Of a stretch of DNA of 64,000 nt, positions 1-7,955 are shown piece after piece. The notes beneath the pieces were generated by a model that was given only the letters and a program-made list of their open reading frames with translations, was not told the DNA's origin and made no database searches. Each line of letters begins with the position of its first letter. Position 1 is the first letter of the stretch. Made by a program: the position numbers and the translations under genes. The stretch spans positions 583,798 through 647,797 of the forward strand of contig JAIUNR010000001.1 of NCBI GenBank assembly GCA_020161575.1, read 5' to 3'. Origin of the DNA: Pseudomonadota bacterium (lineage in GTDB: Bacteria > Pseudomonadota > Alphaproteobacteria > Rhizobiales > Beijerinckiaceae).

Positions 1-497
1 GCGGCACGACGCAGGTGGATTTCAACCTGCCGGAACGCTTCGGCGCCTTCTATATCGGCGAGGATGGCGAGAAGCACCAGCCGGTGATGATCCACCGCGC
101 CATCGTCGGCTCGCTGGAGCGTTTCCTCGGCATCCTGATCGAGAGCTATGCCGGGCATTTCCCGCTCTGGCTGGCGCCCGAGCAGGTTCTCGTCTGCCCG
201 ATCACCTCGGAAGCGGATGATTACGCCGAGCGTGTCACCGAGGCCCTGTTCGCGAGCGGCCTGCGCGCGCGCGCCGATCTTCGCAACGAGAAGATCAGCT
301 ACAAGGTGCGCGAGCATTCCCTCGCCAAGGTGCCGGTGATCTTCGCCGTCGGCAAGCGCGAGGCGGAGGAGCGCACGGTGACGATCCGCCGCCTCGGTTC
401 ACAGGCGCAGGTGACGATGCCGCTCGACGAGGCGCTGGTGATGCTGGAGGCCGAGGCGGTTCCGCCGGATGTGAAGCGGGAGAAGGGGGCGGCATAG
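1..497 (+). CDS. thrS: Threonyl-tRNA synthetase, C-terminal part (5' truncated by window edge)
   Basis: The reading frame is open from the window edge and ends at a TAG at 495-497. The visible 164 or so residues hold the end of the class II catalytic core ([10 protein letters not shown], then motif 3 region [20 protein letters not shown]) followed by the anticodon-binding domain ([15 protein letters not shown], later [14 protein letters not shown] and [12 protein letters not shown]). The enzyme charges tRNA-Thr in the cytoplasm. The catalytic N-terminal two thirds and the editing domain lie outside the window. An ATG-initiated annotation inside the fragment would be an artefact, since the frame is open upstream. 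Confidence 0.96.
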   Translation, partial: GTTQVDFNLPERFGAFYIGEDGEKHQPVMIHRAIVGSLERFLGILIESYAGHFPLWLAPEQVLVCPITSEADDYAERVTEALFASGLRARADLRNEKISYKVREHSLAKVPVIFAVGKREAEERTVTIRRLGSQAQVTMPLDEALVMLEAEAVPPDVKREKGAA

Positions 498-564
498 GCG
501 TACACGGAACGCCGACTGCGGTGATCTGTGCTTTTTTCTTTTACCTTTTGCAAAGCAGCATAAG

Positions 565-590
565 CTGGCCTCCACGTTAAGGGAGGCCAG
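565..590 (+). promoter_or_regulatory. Perfect 9-bp hairpin that buries the Shine-Dalgarno of the DUF2332 gene
   Basis: CTGGCCTCC (565-573) and GGAGGCCAG (582-590) are exact complements with an 8-nt loop. The right arm contains GGAGG at 582-586, seven bases before the ATG at 594, so the whole ribosome-binding site is paired when the stem forms. It could act as a translational switch in RNA or as a dyad operator in DNA. The sequence alone does not separate these. Confidence 0.55.
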
Positions 591-593
591 CGG

Positions 594-1640
594 ATGAACG
601 AGAGCGTGGTTCGGCAGGCATTTCTGGATCAGGCTCGATGGTGCGATGGCCTCGGCTCGCCGTTTACTGCCTGTCTTATGCGGGTGATCGAGTCGCTGCT
701 GGATCGGGAATGCGAAGTTGGTCGCCGGATTCTCGAATGGCAGGGCAATCCGAGCGCCTCGCATGATTCTGTACCTTTGCGCCTCGCCGGAGCCTTGCAG
801 GCGCTGGCTCTTGGCGGCCATGCGCCCGCGCTTGCGGCGCTCTACCCGCCGAACGCAATGCCATCCCAGGGTGCGTTGACCGCGCTGCTGCCGACAATCT
901 TTCGGGAGCACGAAACCTTCCTGCTCGAGCTCCTGCGTTTTGCGCCGCAAACGAATGAGGCCGGCCGTTCCGCGATCCTGTATCCCGCGATGGCGGAAAT
1001 CGCCCGCGTCACCGGAAAGCCGCTCGCTTTATTCGAATTGGGATCCAGCGCCGGGCTGAACCTCGCGCTGGATATGTTTGCTTATCGTTTTGGCGGCAAT
1101 CAGGTGGGCAAGCTTCAATCCTCCTTAAGCCTTGCGCCGGAATGGAGCGGCGAGCCGCTTGAACCACCGCCCTTCCGGGTGGCTTCCCGACGCGGTTGCG
1201 ACCTCAACCCGCTCGATATCCGCGTTCCGATGGAGCGCGCGCGGCTCAGAAGCTATGTCTGGGCGGATCAGTCCGAGCGCATCGCGCGTTTCGAGGCGGC
1301 GGCCAGCATCGCGGCGGATCTGCCTATCCGGCTCGACAAGGCGGAAGCGGCGGATTGGGTCGAGCAGAACCTCGAGCTTGATCATTCGGGTCAGACCTGC
1401 CCGGTTCTCTTCCACACCATCGCCGCGCAGTATTTCCCCGAGGAAAGCAGGGCGCGCATCGCCGCGCATCTGGAAAAGATCGGCGCGGCGGCGACGCCGG
1501 ATCGCCCGCTCGCCTGGCTCGCCTTCGAGCAGGTGCCGGGCGAGGGGCATCTCCTCACCCTTCGCCTGTGGCCGGGCGGCGAGGCGCGCATGCTCGCCAA
1601 GGCCGATCCGCATGGGCGGAAGGTCGAATGGCGGGGGTGA
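594..1640 (+). CDS. DUF2332 family protein
   Basis: 348 residues, matching the uncharacterised DUF2332 family in length and pattern. Visible are an N-terminal alpha-helical part with LRLAGALQALALGGHAPALA and YPP near residue 85, then a Rossmann-type methyltransferase-like glycine motif FELGSSAGLNLALD near residue 150. The methyltransferase resemblance is suggestive only; no activity is known to me for the family. The ATG at 594 follows GGAGG at a 7-nt spacing. The gene stands alone between thrS and a minus-strand pair of small genes, and its start is covered by a perfect hairpin (565-590). Probably an accessory cytoplasmic protein. Confidence 0.8.
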   Translation: MNESVVRQAFLDQARWCDGLGSPFTACLMRVIESLLDRECEVGRRILEWQGNPSASHDSVPLRLAGALQALALGGHAPALAALYPPNAMPSQGALTALLPTIFREHETFLLELLRFAPQTNEAGRSAILYPAMAEIARVTGKPLALFELGSSAGLNLALDMFAYRFGGNQVGKLQSSLSLAPEWSGEPLEPPPFRVASRRGCDLNPLDIRVPMERARLRSYVWADQSERIARFEAAASIAADLPIRLDKAEAADWVEQNLELDHSGQTCPVLFHTIAAQYFPEESRARIAAHLEKIGAAATPDRPLAWLAFEQVPGEGHLLTLRLWPGGEARMLAKADPHGRKVEWRG

Positions 1641-1645
1641 AGTGA

Positions 1646-1933
1646 TTATTTGCTCTGATCTATCACGAGATCGACCACTTCACGTAAATATCGTGAGTCG
1701 TATATATGGTAGAAAATATGCTGAATTGAAACTTGGATCGCGGCGAAGTCCGATTCATCTTGGAAAGATTGTATTTCGGATCTCATAATTTCAAGCTCGT
1801 CTATGATATCTTCGATCGCCCGCATCAGACGATGCCACTCCGGTTCTCCATCGATATCATAGATCGCAAATGCCTTGGATTGACGCGCTATTGCTTCCAA
1901 GCGGTCTAGCGGCAAAGAATCGCGCGCGGTCAT
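1646..1933 (-). CDS. Hypothetical protein, 95 aa
   Basis: I do not recognise a family. The product is acidic and predicted mostly helical (LMRAIEDIIDELEIMRSEIQ near residues 36-55), with no signal peptide or membrane segment. The last third is visibly richer in A and T than its neighbours (around 1670-1790), which suggests a different origin from the high-GC core genes. It ends 5 bp from the convergent DUF2332 stop and starts 7 bp from the stop of the Lrp-domain gene, so the two minus-strand genes may be cotranscribed. A toxin-antitoxin or immunity role cannot be supported from sequence. Confidence 0.6.
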   Translation of the reverse strand: MTARDSLPLDRLEAIARQSKAFAIYDIDGEPEWHRLMRAIEDIIDELEIMRSEIQSFQDESDFAAIQVSIQHIFYHIYDSRYLREVVDLVIDQSK

Positions 1934-1940
1934 TGTCCCC

Positions 1941-2177
1941 TCAAAACGTCTTGAACGTGATCAGCGTCAGCGTGTCCTGAATGCCGGGAATGGTCTGCAC
2001 CTTCTGGCCCACGAAATGGCCGATATCGTGCGCGTCATCGAGGTGGAACTTGGCGAGAATGTCGAAAGTACCGGCGGTGGAATAGATTTCCGAGGCGATT
2101 TCGGCATCGGCGAGGGCGGTTGCGACCTCGTAGGTCTTGCCGAGGTTGCATTTGATTTGGACGAAGAAGGTTTGCAT
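1941..2177 (-). CDS. Stand-alone Lrp/AsnC ligand-binding (RAM) domain protein
   Basis: 78 residues covering one alpha/beta sandwich RAM domain: FFVQIKCNLGKTYEVATAL, then EIYSTAGTFDILAKFHLD and IPGIQDTLTLITFKTF. The helix-turn-helix of Lrp/AsnC regulators is absent. Single-domain members of this family oligomerise and bind small effectors such as amino acids, and may tune full-length Lrp proteins or act on their own. There is no sign of truncation: the ATG start and the domain boundary coincide. The following minus-strand gene is the 95-aa hypothetical. Confidence 0.85.
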   Translation of the reverse strand: MQTFFVQIKCNLGKTYEVATALADAEIASEIYSTAGTFDILAKFHLDDAHDIGHFVGQKVQTIPGIQDTLTLITFKTF

Positions 2178-2312
2178 GGCAGCGCGAATGGTGGGGAGTG
2201 AATGGCGAAGAGGGTGATCTGGGTTTCAGGCTAGCGGAATAACGGGGCTTTGCAAGCTGGCGCCTTCCTTCCTGGCTATTCGCTACCCCCTATTCGCCAC
2301 GCGCGAATTTCC

Positions 2313-3167
2313 TCACTCCACCACAATCTCGAAATCGCGGTTGACGCCGCCTTCCACCTTGAGCTGGCCGCGATATTCGCGCTCGTTATGGCGGGCGAGG
2401 ACATTGTAGGTGCCTTCGCCGATATCGACATTGGGGAAGGCGCCCGCCGCCTCGGCGACGATATCGCCGCCCGGCGTTTCGATCGTCCATTCCGCGCCTG
2501 CGAGCGCCGCGCCACCGCGCTGGCGCACGAGCTTCAGCGTGATCGTGGCGGCGCGGTGATTCACGACCGCCTCGCTCACCTTGCCGGTCTCGATCTTGAC
2601 ATCCGAACGCACGACAGAGTTCGAACCCGAATAGGTCGAGACGAGGTGATAGGTGCCTTCGGGCAGGGCGATCCGGGTGAAGGGGCGCAGGTTGTCGGTG
2701 ACAAGCTTGCCTTCGGAATTGTTGGCGGTGGGGATATACAGCGCGATCTTCTGCCGGTTGGGCGGAATGGGGCGCTCCGGCACCCCGAGATAGCCCGAAA
2801 CCGTGAGGGCGCCGGCATTGACGGCGAGGGTCATCACCGAACCCAGCTCGCCGACATTGATCTCGCGCATCGCAGTGGCAAGGCCGTAGCTCACATGCAC
2901 GGCATATTGCCCCGCCGGCAGCGCAAGGCTCGGCCGCGCCACTTCCGATTTCGTGACGAGCTGGATATCGCCGCCCCGCACCGAATAGATGCGCCAGATC
3001 AGGTTTTCGGTAATTTCGCCGCCGCGCTCGCCGAAGGTCGCCCGCAAGGCGAGAACGCCGGTGCGCTGGGGAACGAATTGCGCCTGCGCGGTGCCGGCGA
3101 GCACCAGCGTCGCCGCAAGCAGCAGCGCGCGGCGGTCGAGAAGGGGCGGGGCCAAAGCGTCACGCAT
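2313..3167 (-). CDS. Secreted protein with three beta-sandwich-like repeats
   Basis: 284 residues from the ATG at 3167; a longer TTG start at 3203 is possible but gives a poorer N-terminus. Residues 1-29 look like a signal peptide (RRALLLAATLVLAGTAQA). Three units share a pattern of Pro or Gly-x-Gly-x-Tyr, a beta-strand run and a later Val-Glu-x-Gly turn: LPAGQYAVHVSYG near 83, LPEGTYHLVSTYSG near 168 and IGEGTYNVLARHNER near 249. This resembles carboxypeptidase-regulatory or PEGA-like folds, which bind carbohydrate or act as spacers. No catalytic motif is visible. Likely periplasmic, function unknown. Confidence 0.75.
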   Translation of the reverse strand: MRDALAPPLLDRRALLLAATLVLAGTAQAQFVPQRTGVLALRATFGERGGEITENLIWRIYSVRGGDIQLVTKSEVARPSLALPAGQYAVHVSYGLATAMREINVGELGSVMTLAVNAGALTVSGYLGVPERPIPPNRQKIALYIPTANNSEGKLVTDNLRPFTRIALPEGTYHLVSTYSGSNSVVRSDVKIETGKVSEAVVNHRAATITLKLVRQRGGAALAGAEWTIETPGGDIVAEAAGAFPNVDIGEGTYNVLARHNEREYRGQLKVEGGVNRDFEIVVE

Positions 3168-3230
3168 CCGGGCTTTGTGCGCCAAGGCGAGGGGGTGGGT
3201 CAATCGTCAACCGCATGGTGCAGCCGCGGC

Positions 3231-4109
3231 TCACACCGCGATTCCCGCCGCCGCCGCGCGGGCGAGGATGCGACGGGCCTGCACGAGATGCGGGCGATCA
3301 ATCATCTGGCCGTCGAGACCGATCACGCCGGCATCGGGATTGGCCTCGAACAGGGCGACGATCCTGCGCGCGTGGTCGATGGCTTTCTCGTCGGGTGTGA
3401 AGACCGCGTTGATCACCGCCACCTGTGCCGGGTGGATCGCCATCTTGGCGATGAACCCGTCGCGCCGGCTGGCCTCCGCCTCGGCGCGCAGGCCGTCCGT
3501 GTCGCGGAAATCGGTGAAGACGCTGTCGATCGGCGCGACTTCCGCCGCCGAAGCCGCGAACAGGGCCAGGGAACGCGCGAGGCGATAGGGATCGGTATAA
3601 TGGCCTGCCTCGTCGCGGTTCCGTTCGGCGCCGATCGCGCCGGCAAGATCCTCGCCGCCCCAGGTCAGGCCTTCCAGCCGGTTGGAGGCGCCGGGGATCG
3701 TACCGAGCCGGAAAAGCGCGAGCGGTGTTTCCGTCGCGATGGCGATGATCTGCGTCGCGCCGTCGATCAGCTCGTTCTCGGCCTCGCGCACGGCGAGCAG
3801 GGCGGCGAGATGCTGGATATCCGCGCCGCCCTCGCATTTCGGCAGCATGATCGCGGCGGGCGCGCCCGGCATGATGGCGTCGAGATCCGCCGCGATCAGC
3901 CCGGATTTCAGCGCGTTGACCCGCACCAGAAGGAGCGGCTGTCCTTCGAGCCGCTTGCGCAGCGTTTCGCATACCAGCGCGCGTGCCTCGGCCTTGCGGC
4001 TTGCCGCGACCGAATCCTCAAGATCGAGGATGAGCGCATCCGCGCCCGAATCGAGCCCCTTGGCGATTTTCCGGGCATCGTCGCCGGGAACGAAGAGCAG
4101 GGAACGCAT
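3231..4109 (-). CDS. CitE-like HpcH/HpaI aldolase family CoA-ester lyase
   Basis: 292 residues beginning MRSLLFVPGDDARKIAKGL, the typical CitE start. The metal and substrate positions of the family are present: ALILDLEDSV near residue 30, RVNAL near 70, MLPKCEGG near 97 and AIATETPLAL near 129. Relatives cleave or hydrolyse citramalyl-CoA, malyl-CoA or beta-methylmalyl-CoA. The length (about 290) fits malyl-CoA thioesterase or CitE-like lyases better than the longer Mcl1. The MaoC-type hydratase gene ends 4 bp upstream, so the two form an operon and probably act on successive CoA thioesters. The exact substrate cannot be decided. The first ATG of the longer open frame lies inside maoC and was not used. 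Confidence 0.85.
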   Translation of the reverse strand: MRSLLFVPGDDARKIAKGLDSGADALILDLEDSVAASRKAEARALVCETLRKRLEGQPLLLVRVNALKSGLIAADLDAIMPGAPAAIMLPKCEGGADIQHLAALLAVREAENELIDGATQIIAIATETPLALFRLGTIPGASNRLEGLTWGGEDLAGAIGAERNRDEAGHYTDPYRLARSLALFAASAAEVAPIDSVFTDFRDTDGLRAEAEASRRDGFIAKMAIHPAQVAVINAVFTPDEKAIDHARRIVALFEANPDAGVIGLDGQMIDRPHLVQARRILARAAAAGIAV

Positions 4110-4113
4110 GGGC

Positions 4114-4620
4114 TCAGCTCCTTGGCGCCTTGCGCATGAAGGCCTGCCGGCGGCACTCCGCGACCAGCACGCCGTTCTGGTTGAAGGTGCGGTGATGCAG
4201 ATCGACGATGCCGGCATCTGGCCGCGACTTTGATTCGCGCTTCCCGACGATCTCTGTCTCCACCCGCAGCGTGTCGCCCTCGAAAACCGGGGCGGGGAAC
4301 TTCACGTCGCTCATGCCGAGATTGGCGATGGTCGTGCCGACGGTGGTGTCTGATACGGAGATGCCGATCATCAATCCGAGGGTGAAGAGGGAATTCATCA
4401 GCGGCTTGCCCCATTCCGTTTCATTCGCGCAGAAATCGGCGTCGATATGGAGCGGCTGCGGGTTCAGCGTCATGTTGGAGAACAGCATGTTGTCCATCTG
4501 CGTCACGGTGCGGCGCAGGCCGTGACGAATCGTCTCTCCGACTGGAAAATCCTCGAAAAAGCGGCCGCCGCGCTCGTGCCTTTGGCCGGGAACCCAGGAA
4601 GGGGTAGAAGTGGCGGACAT
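4114..4620 (-). CDS. MaoC-like (R)-specific enoyl-CoA hydratase
   Basis: 168 residues with a single hot-dog fold. It shows GRFFEDFPVGETIRHGLRRT at the N-terminus and LNPQPLHIDADFC near residue 50, where the Asp/His hydratase pair normally sits (NPxHxD). It also has LFTLGLMIGISVSDTT and FPAPVFEGDTLRVETEI. The family hydrates trans-2-enoyl-CoA or mesaconyl-CoA type substrates. It is the first gene of a two-gene operon with the CitE-like lyase. The start at 4620 was chosen because the family motif begins shortly after it; the frame extends to 4851 but overlaps the divergent transglycosylase gene. Confidence 0.87.
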   Translation of the reverse strand: MSATSTPSWVPGQRHERGGRFFEDFPVGETIRHGLRRTVTQMDNMLFSNMTLNPQPLHIDADFCANETEWGKPLMNSLFTLGLMIGISVSDTTVGTTIANLGMSDVKFPAPVFEGDTLRVETEIVGKRESKSRPDAGIVDLHHRTFNQNGVLVAECRRQAFMRKAPRS

Positions 4621-4772
4621 ATTAAATCCTTCAGGATCAACAGGTTGAAGCGAAAAATGTGCCGTGCCGGCACGGGCGCGTGCGCGGTGCTTAAGGAGCG
4701 GTTTACCATAATTGGCGAAAGTGCAAGAGGCCGCGCCGGGCCTTTCCGGCCGACCGCCGGGGCCAGAAAGCC

Positions 4773-5903
4773 ATGTTCCTCTTCTCGACGCCTGCCAGAC
4801 AGGAGCCGCCGCGCCCGGAAAGCGTGCGCGCGGGCGATCACCCGATCGCACAGCCCCTGCGCGCGGCCTCGGAAGCGACCGGCATTCCCTTCGATTATCT
4901 GGTCAAGACAGCGAAGCGCGAATCGAACCTCAACCCCGAGGCCAAGGCCGCCAATTCCAGCGCCACGGGCCTGTTTCAGTTCATCGAGCAGACCTGGCTC
5001 GGTCTCGTCAAACGTCAGGGGCCCCAGCTCGGGCTGTCGCAGGCCGCGAGCGCGATCCAGCAGGATCGCTCGGGGCGCTATGTCGTCGCCGAGGCGGATA
5101 TGCGCCAGCAGATCCTGGCGTTGCGCAAGGACCCCACGCTTTCCGCGCGCCTTGCCGGAATCTTCACGAGCGAGAACAAGGCCAGCCTGCGCGAGGCGCT
5201 CGGGCGCGATCCCAGTGGGGGCGAGCTTTACATCGCGCATTTCATGGGCGCGGGCGGCGCGCGTGAGCTCATCACGCAGGCGGCTGGCAACCCGGAACGC
5301 GCTGCGGCGAGTGCTTTCCCTGATGCGGCGTCGTCCAATCGGACGATCTTCTTCGATCCCAAGGGGCGTGCGCGTACCATGCGCGAGGTCTATGCCCGGC
5401 TGGTCTCCTTCCATGACGGTGCCGATTCCACTGTCGCGCCGATGATGGCCGTGGCCGCGCCGCAGGGCGATAATGGTCCGCCGACGCGCTCGCCGCTCGC
5501 CATCGCGCCGGCGCGCAATGTTACGCAGACAGGGCAGCTGCGCCGCGATGCCGGTTTCTACGGCTTCTTCCGCTCGGGAGGAGATACTCCGGCCGCCAAT
5601 ACCTTGCGCCAGAACTGGCAGCAGGTGGCGGATAGCCGGATGCCGGGCAAGGCGCCCTCGTTCTTTCCGCGCGGGGATGGCGTGAAGGTCGCCTCGCTTG
5701 ATGATGAGGCCGCCCGAATTCAGGCGGCGCTTGACCGGCAGGATGCCGAACAACTGCGTGTCAGCCCGCTGACGCCCTTCGAGGCGAAGATCGCCTACGA
5801 GGAGGTGATCGCGCCGCTTCCGCCGGTTCGCCCCGCCAATCTGCCCGGTGCCGATAACGGGCTTCCCCTTGATCTGACCCGCCCGGCGGGAGCAAAGCGT
5901 TGA
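4773..5903 (+). CDS. Lytic transglycosylase (SLT domain) protein
   Basis: 376 residues. The SLT signature is at residues 46-73: KTAKRESNLNPEAKA with Glu50 as the expected catalytic acid, followed by ATGLFQFIEQTWLGL. After residue 170 the sequence becomes variable and low in recognised domains. No clear signal peptide is present at the N-terminus (MFLFSTPARQEPPRPES), which is unusual for an enzyme that must reach peptidoglycan and suggests export through another route or a different start. DUF2336 follows after 11 bp in the same direction, so the two genes are probably cotranscribed. Confidence 0.85.
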   Translation: MFLFSTPARQEPPRPESVRAGDHPIAQPLRAASEATGIPFDYLVKTAKRESNLNPEAKAANSSATGLFQFIEQTWLGLVKRQGPQLGLSQAASAIQQDRSGRYVVAEADMRQQILALRKDPTLSARLAGIFTSENKASLREALGRDPSGGELYIAHFMGAGGARELITQAAGNPERAAASAFPDAASSNRTIFFDPKGRARTMREVYARLVSFHDGADSTVAPMMAVAAPQGDNGPPTRSPLAIAPARNVTQTGQLRRDAGFYGFFRSGGDTPAANTLRQNWQQVADSRMPGKAPSFFPRGDGVKVASLDDEAARIQAALDRQDAEQLRVSPLTPFEAKIAYEEVIAPLPPVRPANLPGADNGLPLDLTRPAGAKR

Positions 5904-5914
5904 AGGCATAGCCG

Positions 5915-7333
5915 ATGCTCGTGAAATCGTTTCTCGCCTGGATGGACAAGGCATCGATGCGTGAACGCGCCGAGGCGGCTGCAATGCTGGCGGAAGCCTA
6001 TCTCGCCGGCCATTACGGCGGGGACAGCGCGGAGGAAATGGAGGCCGCGCTGGCTTCTGTGCTGGACGATCCTTCCCTGCCGGTGCGCCGCGCGCTGGCG
6101 CGGACGCTCGCTGAAAGCCCTGCCGCACCCCGGCACCTTGTCCTGGCGCTCGCCGCGGATCAGCCGGAAGTCTCGGCGCTGCTGATCGCACGGTCGCCCC
6201 TGCTCACCGAGGCGGATCTGATCGATCTTGCAACAACCTCCGAAGGTCTGGCGCTGGTGGGGCTGGCTCTGCGGCATGAAGTCCCGGCGCGTCTTGCGCG
6301 CGAGATCATCGCCCGAAAAATGTTTGATGCGGTTCACGTCCTTGTCGGCAACCATCAGGCGGAGATCGACGAGCCGGATCTGCTCGCGGCTTTGGCCGCC
6401 TTTGGAAATCACGCGAAACTGCGCGCCGCCATGCTCGGCCGGCCGGGTTTGCCGGCCAGCGTCCGTCACGCACTGATGCATGCGGTGGCGGGTAGTCTCG
6501 GCGCTTTCGTCACCGAGGGCGGTTTTTTGCCCGCCGCGCGCAATGCGCGCATTCTCGATGAGACCCTGCAGGGGGGCACGGTTGCCATCGCACGCCAGGT
6601 CGGACGCGATCTGGCGGGGTTCGTCCGCTATCTGCGCTGGGAGGGGCATCTGACGCCGGCGCTTCTGTTCAGGGCGGTGCTGGCCGGTGAGATGAAGCTG
6701 CTTGACGCGGCGCTCGCCGAATTATGCGGTCTCGATATCCGCAAGGTCGAGATGCATGTCGGGTCTGGCAGTGTCGCAGCGTTAACGGCCCTGCTGCGCC
6801 GGGCGGAGCTTCCCGGTTTTCTCGTGCCGGTGATGATCGCGGCTTTGCGCGAGGCTGGGCGGCATGATCCCGCGGCTTTCAACGGCGATTTCATGCTGCC
6901 GGTGATCCTCGTCGCCCAGCAGGCCGCGCTCGCGGTTCCGGGCGAGGAGGGCATCCGGTTGATCGCGCTGTTGCGCCGCTACGAGGCGGAAGCAGCCCGC
7001 CAGCAGGCGCGGCGTATGGCCGAAACCTTGCGCCGCGAGGCGATCGACGAGGAACAGGCGCGCCTGAGCCTTCTGCCGCTGGATATCGGCCCGGAAATGC
7101 TGCGTCTCGCGCAGGCGGCGCCGTTGGAGGAAGCGCGTCCGCCATCTCCTGCCTTTGCGCCGCTCGATCGCCGGATCGCGCGGGCGCGTGGTCTTGTGCT
7201 CGACGAACCGATCCCGGATCTGCGCTCCGTCATCGCGGAGTGGCGTGCCGAGCAGATGGCGCAAGGAATAGCGCCGACGGGCGAGGAGCCGCGTGCCGCG
7301 AACAGCCAGCCGGCCCGGAACCGGGCCGCCTGA
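5915..7333 (+). CDS. DUF2336 domain-containing protein
   Basis: 472 residues, nearly all alpha-helical, with HEAT-like leucine/alanine repeats (VRRALARTLAESPAAPRHLVLALAADQPEVS near residues 58-90, then ALLIARSPLLTEADLIDL). This matches the alphaproteobacterial DUF2336 family, whose function I do not know. No signal peptide. It is 11 bp downstream of a lytic transglycosylase gene and converges on an Hpt/receiver pair, which hints at a cell-envelope or cell-cycle signalling setting. An 8-bp inverted repeat (CGGCCCGG/CCGGGCCG, 7311-7328) overlaps the 3' end but has no T-run. Confidence 0.85.
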   Translation: MLVKSFLAWMDKASMRERAEAAAMLAEAYLAGHYGGDSAEEMEAALASVLDDPSLPVRRALARTLAESPAAPRHLVLALAADQPEVSALLIARSPLLTEADLIDLATTSEGLALVGLALRHEVPARLAREIIARKMFDAVHVLVGNHQAEIDEPDLLAALAAFGNHAKLRAAMLGRPGLPASVRHALMHAVAGSLGAFVTEGGFLPAARNARILDETLQGGTVAIARQVGRDLAGFVRYLRWEGHLTPALLFRAVLAGEMKLLDAALAELCGLDIRKVEMHVGSGSVAALTALLRRAELPGFLVPVMIAALREAGRHDPAAFNGDFMLPVILVAQQAALAVPGEEGIRLIALLRRYEAEAARQQARRMAETLRREAIDEEQARLSLLPLDIGPEMLRLAQAAPLEEARPPSPAFAPLDRRIARARGLVLDEPIPDLRSVIAEWRAEQMAQGIAPTGEEPRAANSQPARNRAA

Positions 7334-7339
7334 TTTGGC

Positions 7340-7948
7340 TTACATCGCGCGCTTGAGCCGCAATTCTTCCTGGATGGCCTTCTGGCGCGCATCGATCACC
7401 CGTTCGATCGCGCGGCGCAGGTTGAAGATGATCTGCGTCGCGACCGGGTTGGCGTAATCGCGGATGTTGTTGCGGTAGATGGCTTTGACCGAATCCACGT
7501 GATGCGCGATGAGCTGGATCGGCAGGTAATCCGGCTCTATCTTGTCCAGCAGCTTGGAGAGAGAGCCGGCGATTTCCGCCGCGATCGGGTAACCGAACAC
7601 ATCGGCCTGCCCGCGGATATCATGCGCCGCCCGGAACAACGGACCGATATCGCGCTTGCCGGGGTCGGAATCGCGGAAATTCTCATAAGCGGCGATGAGA
7701 CGGTTGACCTCGTCTCCCATCCAGTTCTGAAAATCGGCGGAGAGGTCCTTCATCGCCGCATCGGCGGCGGCGACGGACATTTCGTCCACGCCGCCGGCAT
7801 CGGATGAGCGTACGGCGGCCTTGGCGCGCAGGGTGCCGCCGAGATGGATGACGCGGGTATCGCCGAAATCCTGCTCGACATTGAGATCGGAGGGGTTTTG
7901 CGGTTCAGGAACCGGGCTGTTGGCATCGACAAGGACAGGGGTGCTCAT
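7340..7948 (-). CDS. Hpt (histidine phosphotransfer) domain protein
   Basis: 202 residues. A disordered N-terminal 70 residues precede a helical bundle with the phosphotransfer motif LFRAAHDIRGQADVFGY, in which the His is the expected phosphoacceptor. The rest of the bundle (PIAAEIAGSLSKLLDKI) follows. It would relay phosphate between a histidine kinase and a receiver. The single-domain receiver gene lies immediately upstream, overlapping or abutting by a few bases depending on start choice. I chose the ATG at 7948 because GAGGA precedes it by 4 nt; an ATG at 7963 would overlap the receiver gene by 8 bp. No kinase gene is adjacent. Confidence 0.85.
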   Translation of the reverse strand: MSTPVLVDANSPVPEPQNPSDLNVEQDFGDTRVIHLGGTLRAKAAVRSSDAGGVDEMSVAAADAAMKDLSADFQNWMGDEVNRLIAAYENFRDSDPGKRDIGPLFRAAHDIRGQADVFGYPIAAEIAGSLSKLLDKIEPDYLPIQLIAHHVDSVKAIYRNNIRDYANPVATQIIFNLRRAIERVIDARQKAIQEELRLKRAM

Positions 7949-7955
7949 CGCATCC

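Noticed and set aside
2250-4139. 629-codon open frame on the plus strand across the secreted protein and lyase genes
   Set aside because: The opposite-strand genes have signal peptide and CitE motifs; this frame has none.
7311-7328. CGGCCCGG/CCGGGCCG as a terminator at the DUF2336 and Hpt gene ends
   Set aside because: A perfect stem with a two-base loop but no T-run on either strand, lying within coding sequence.
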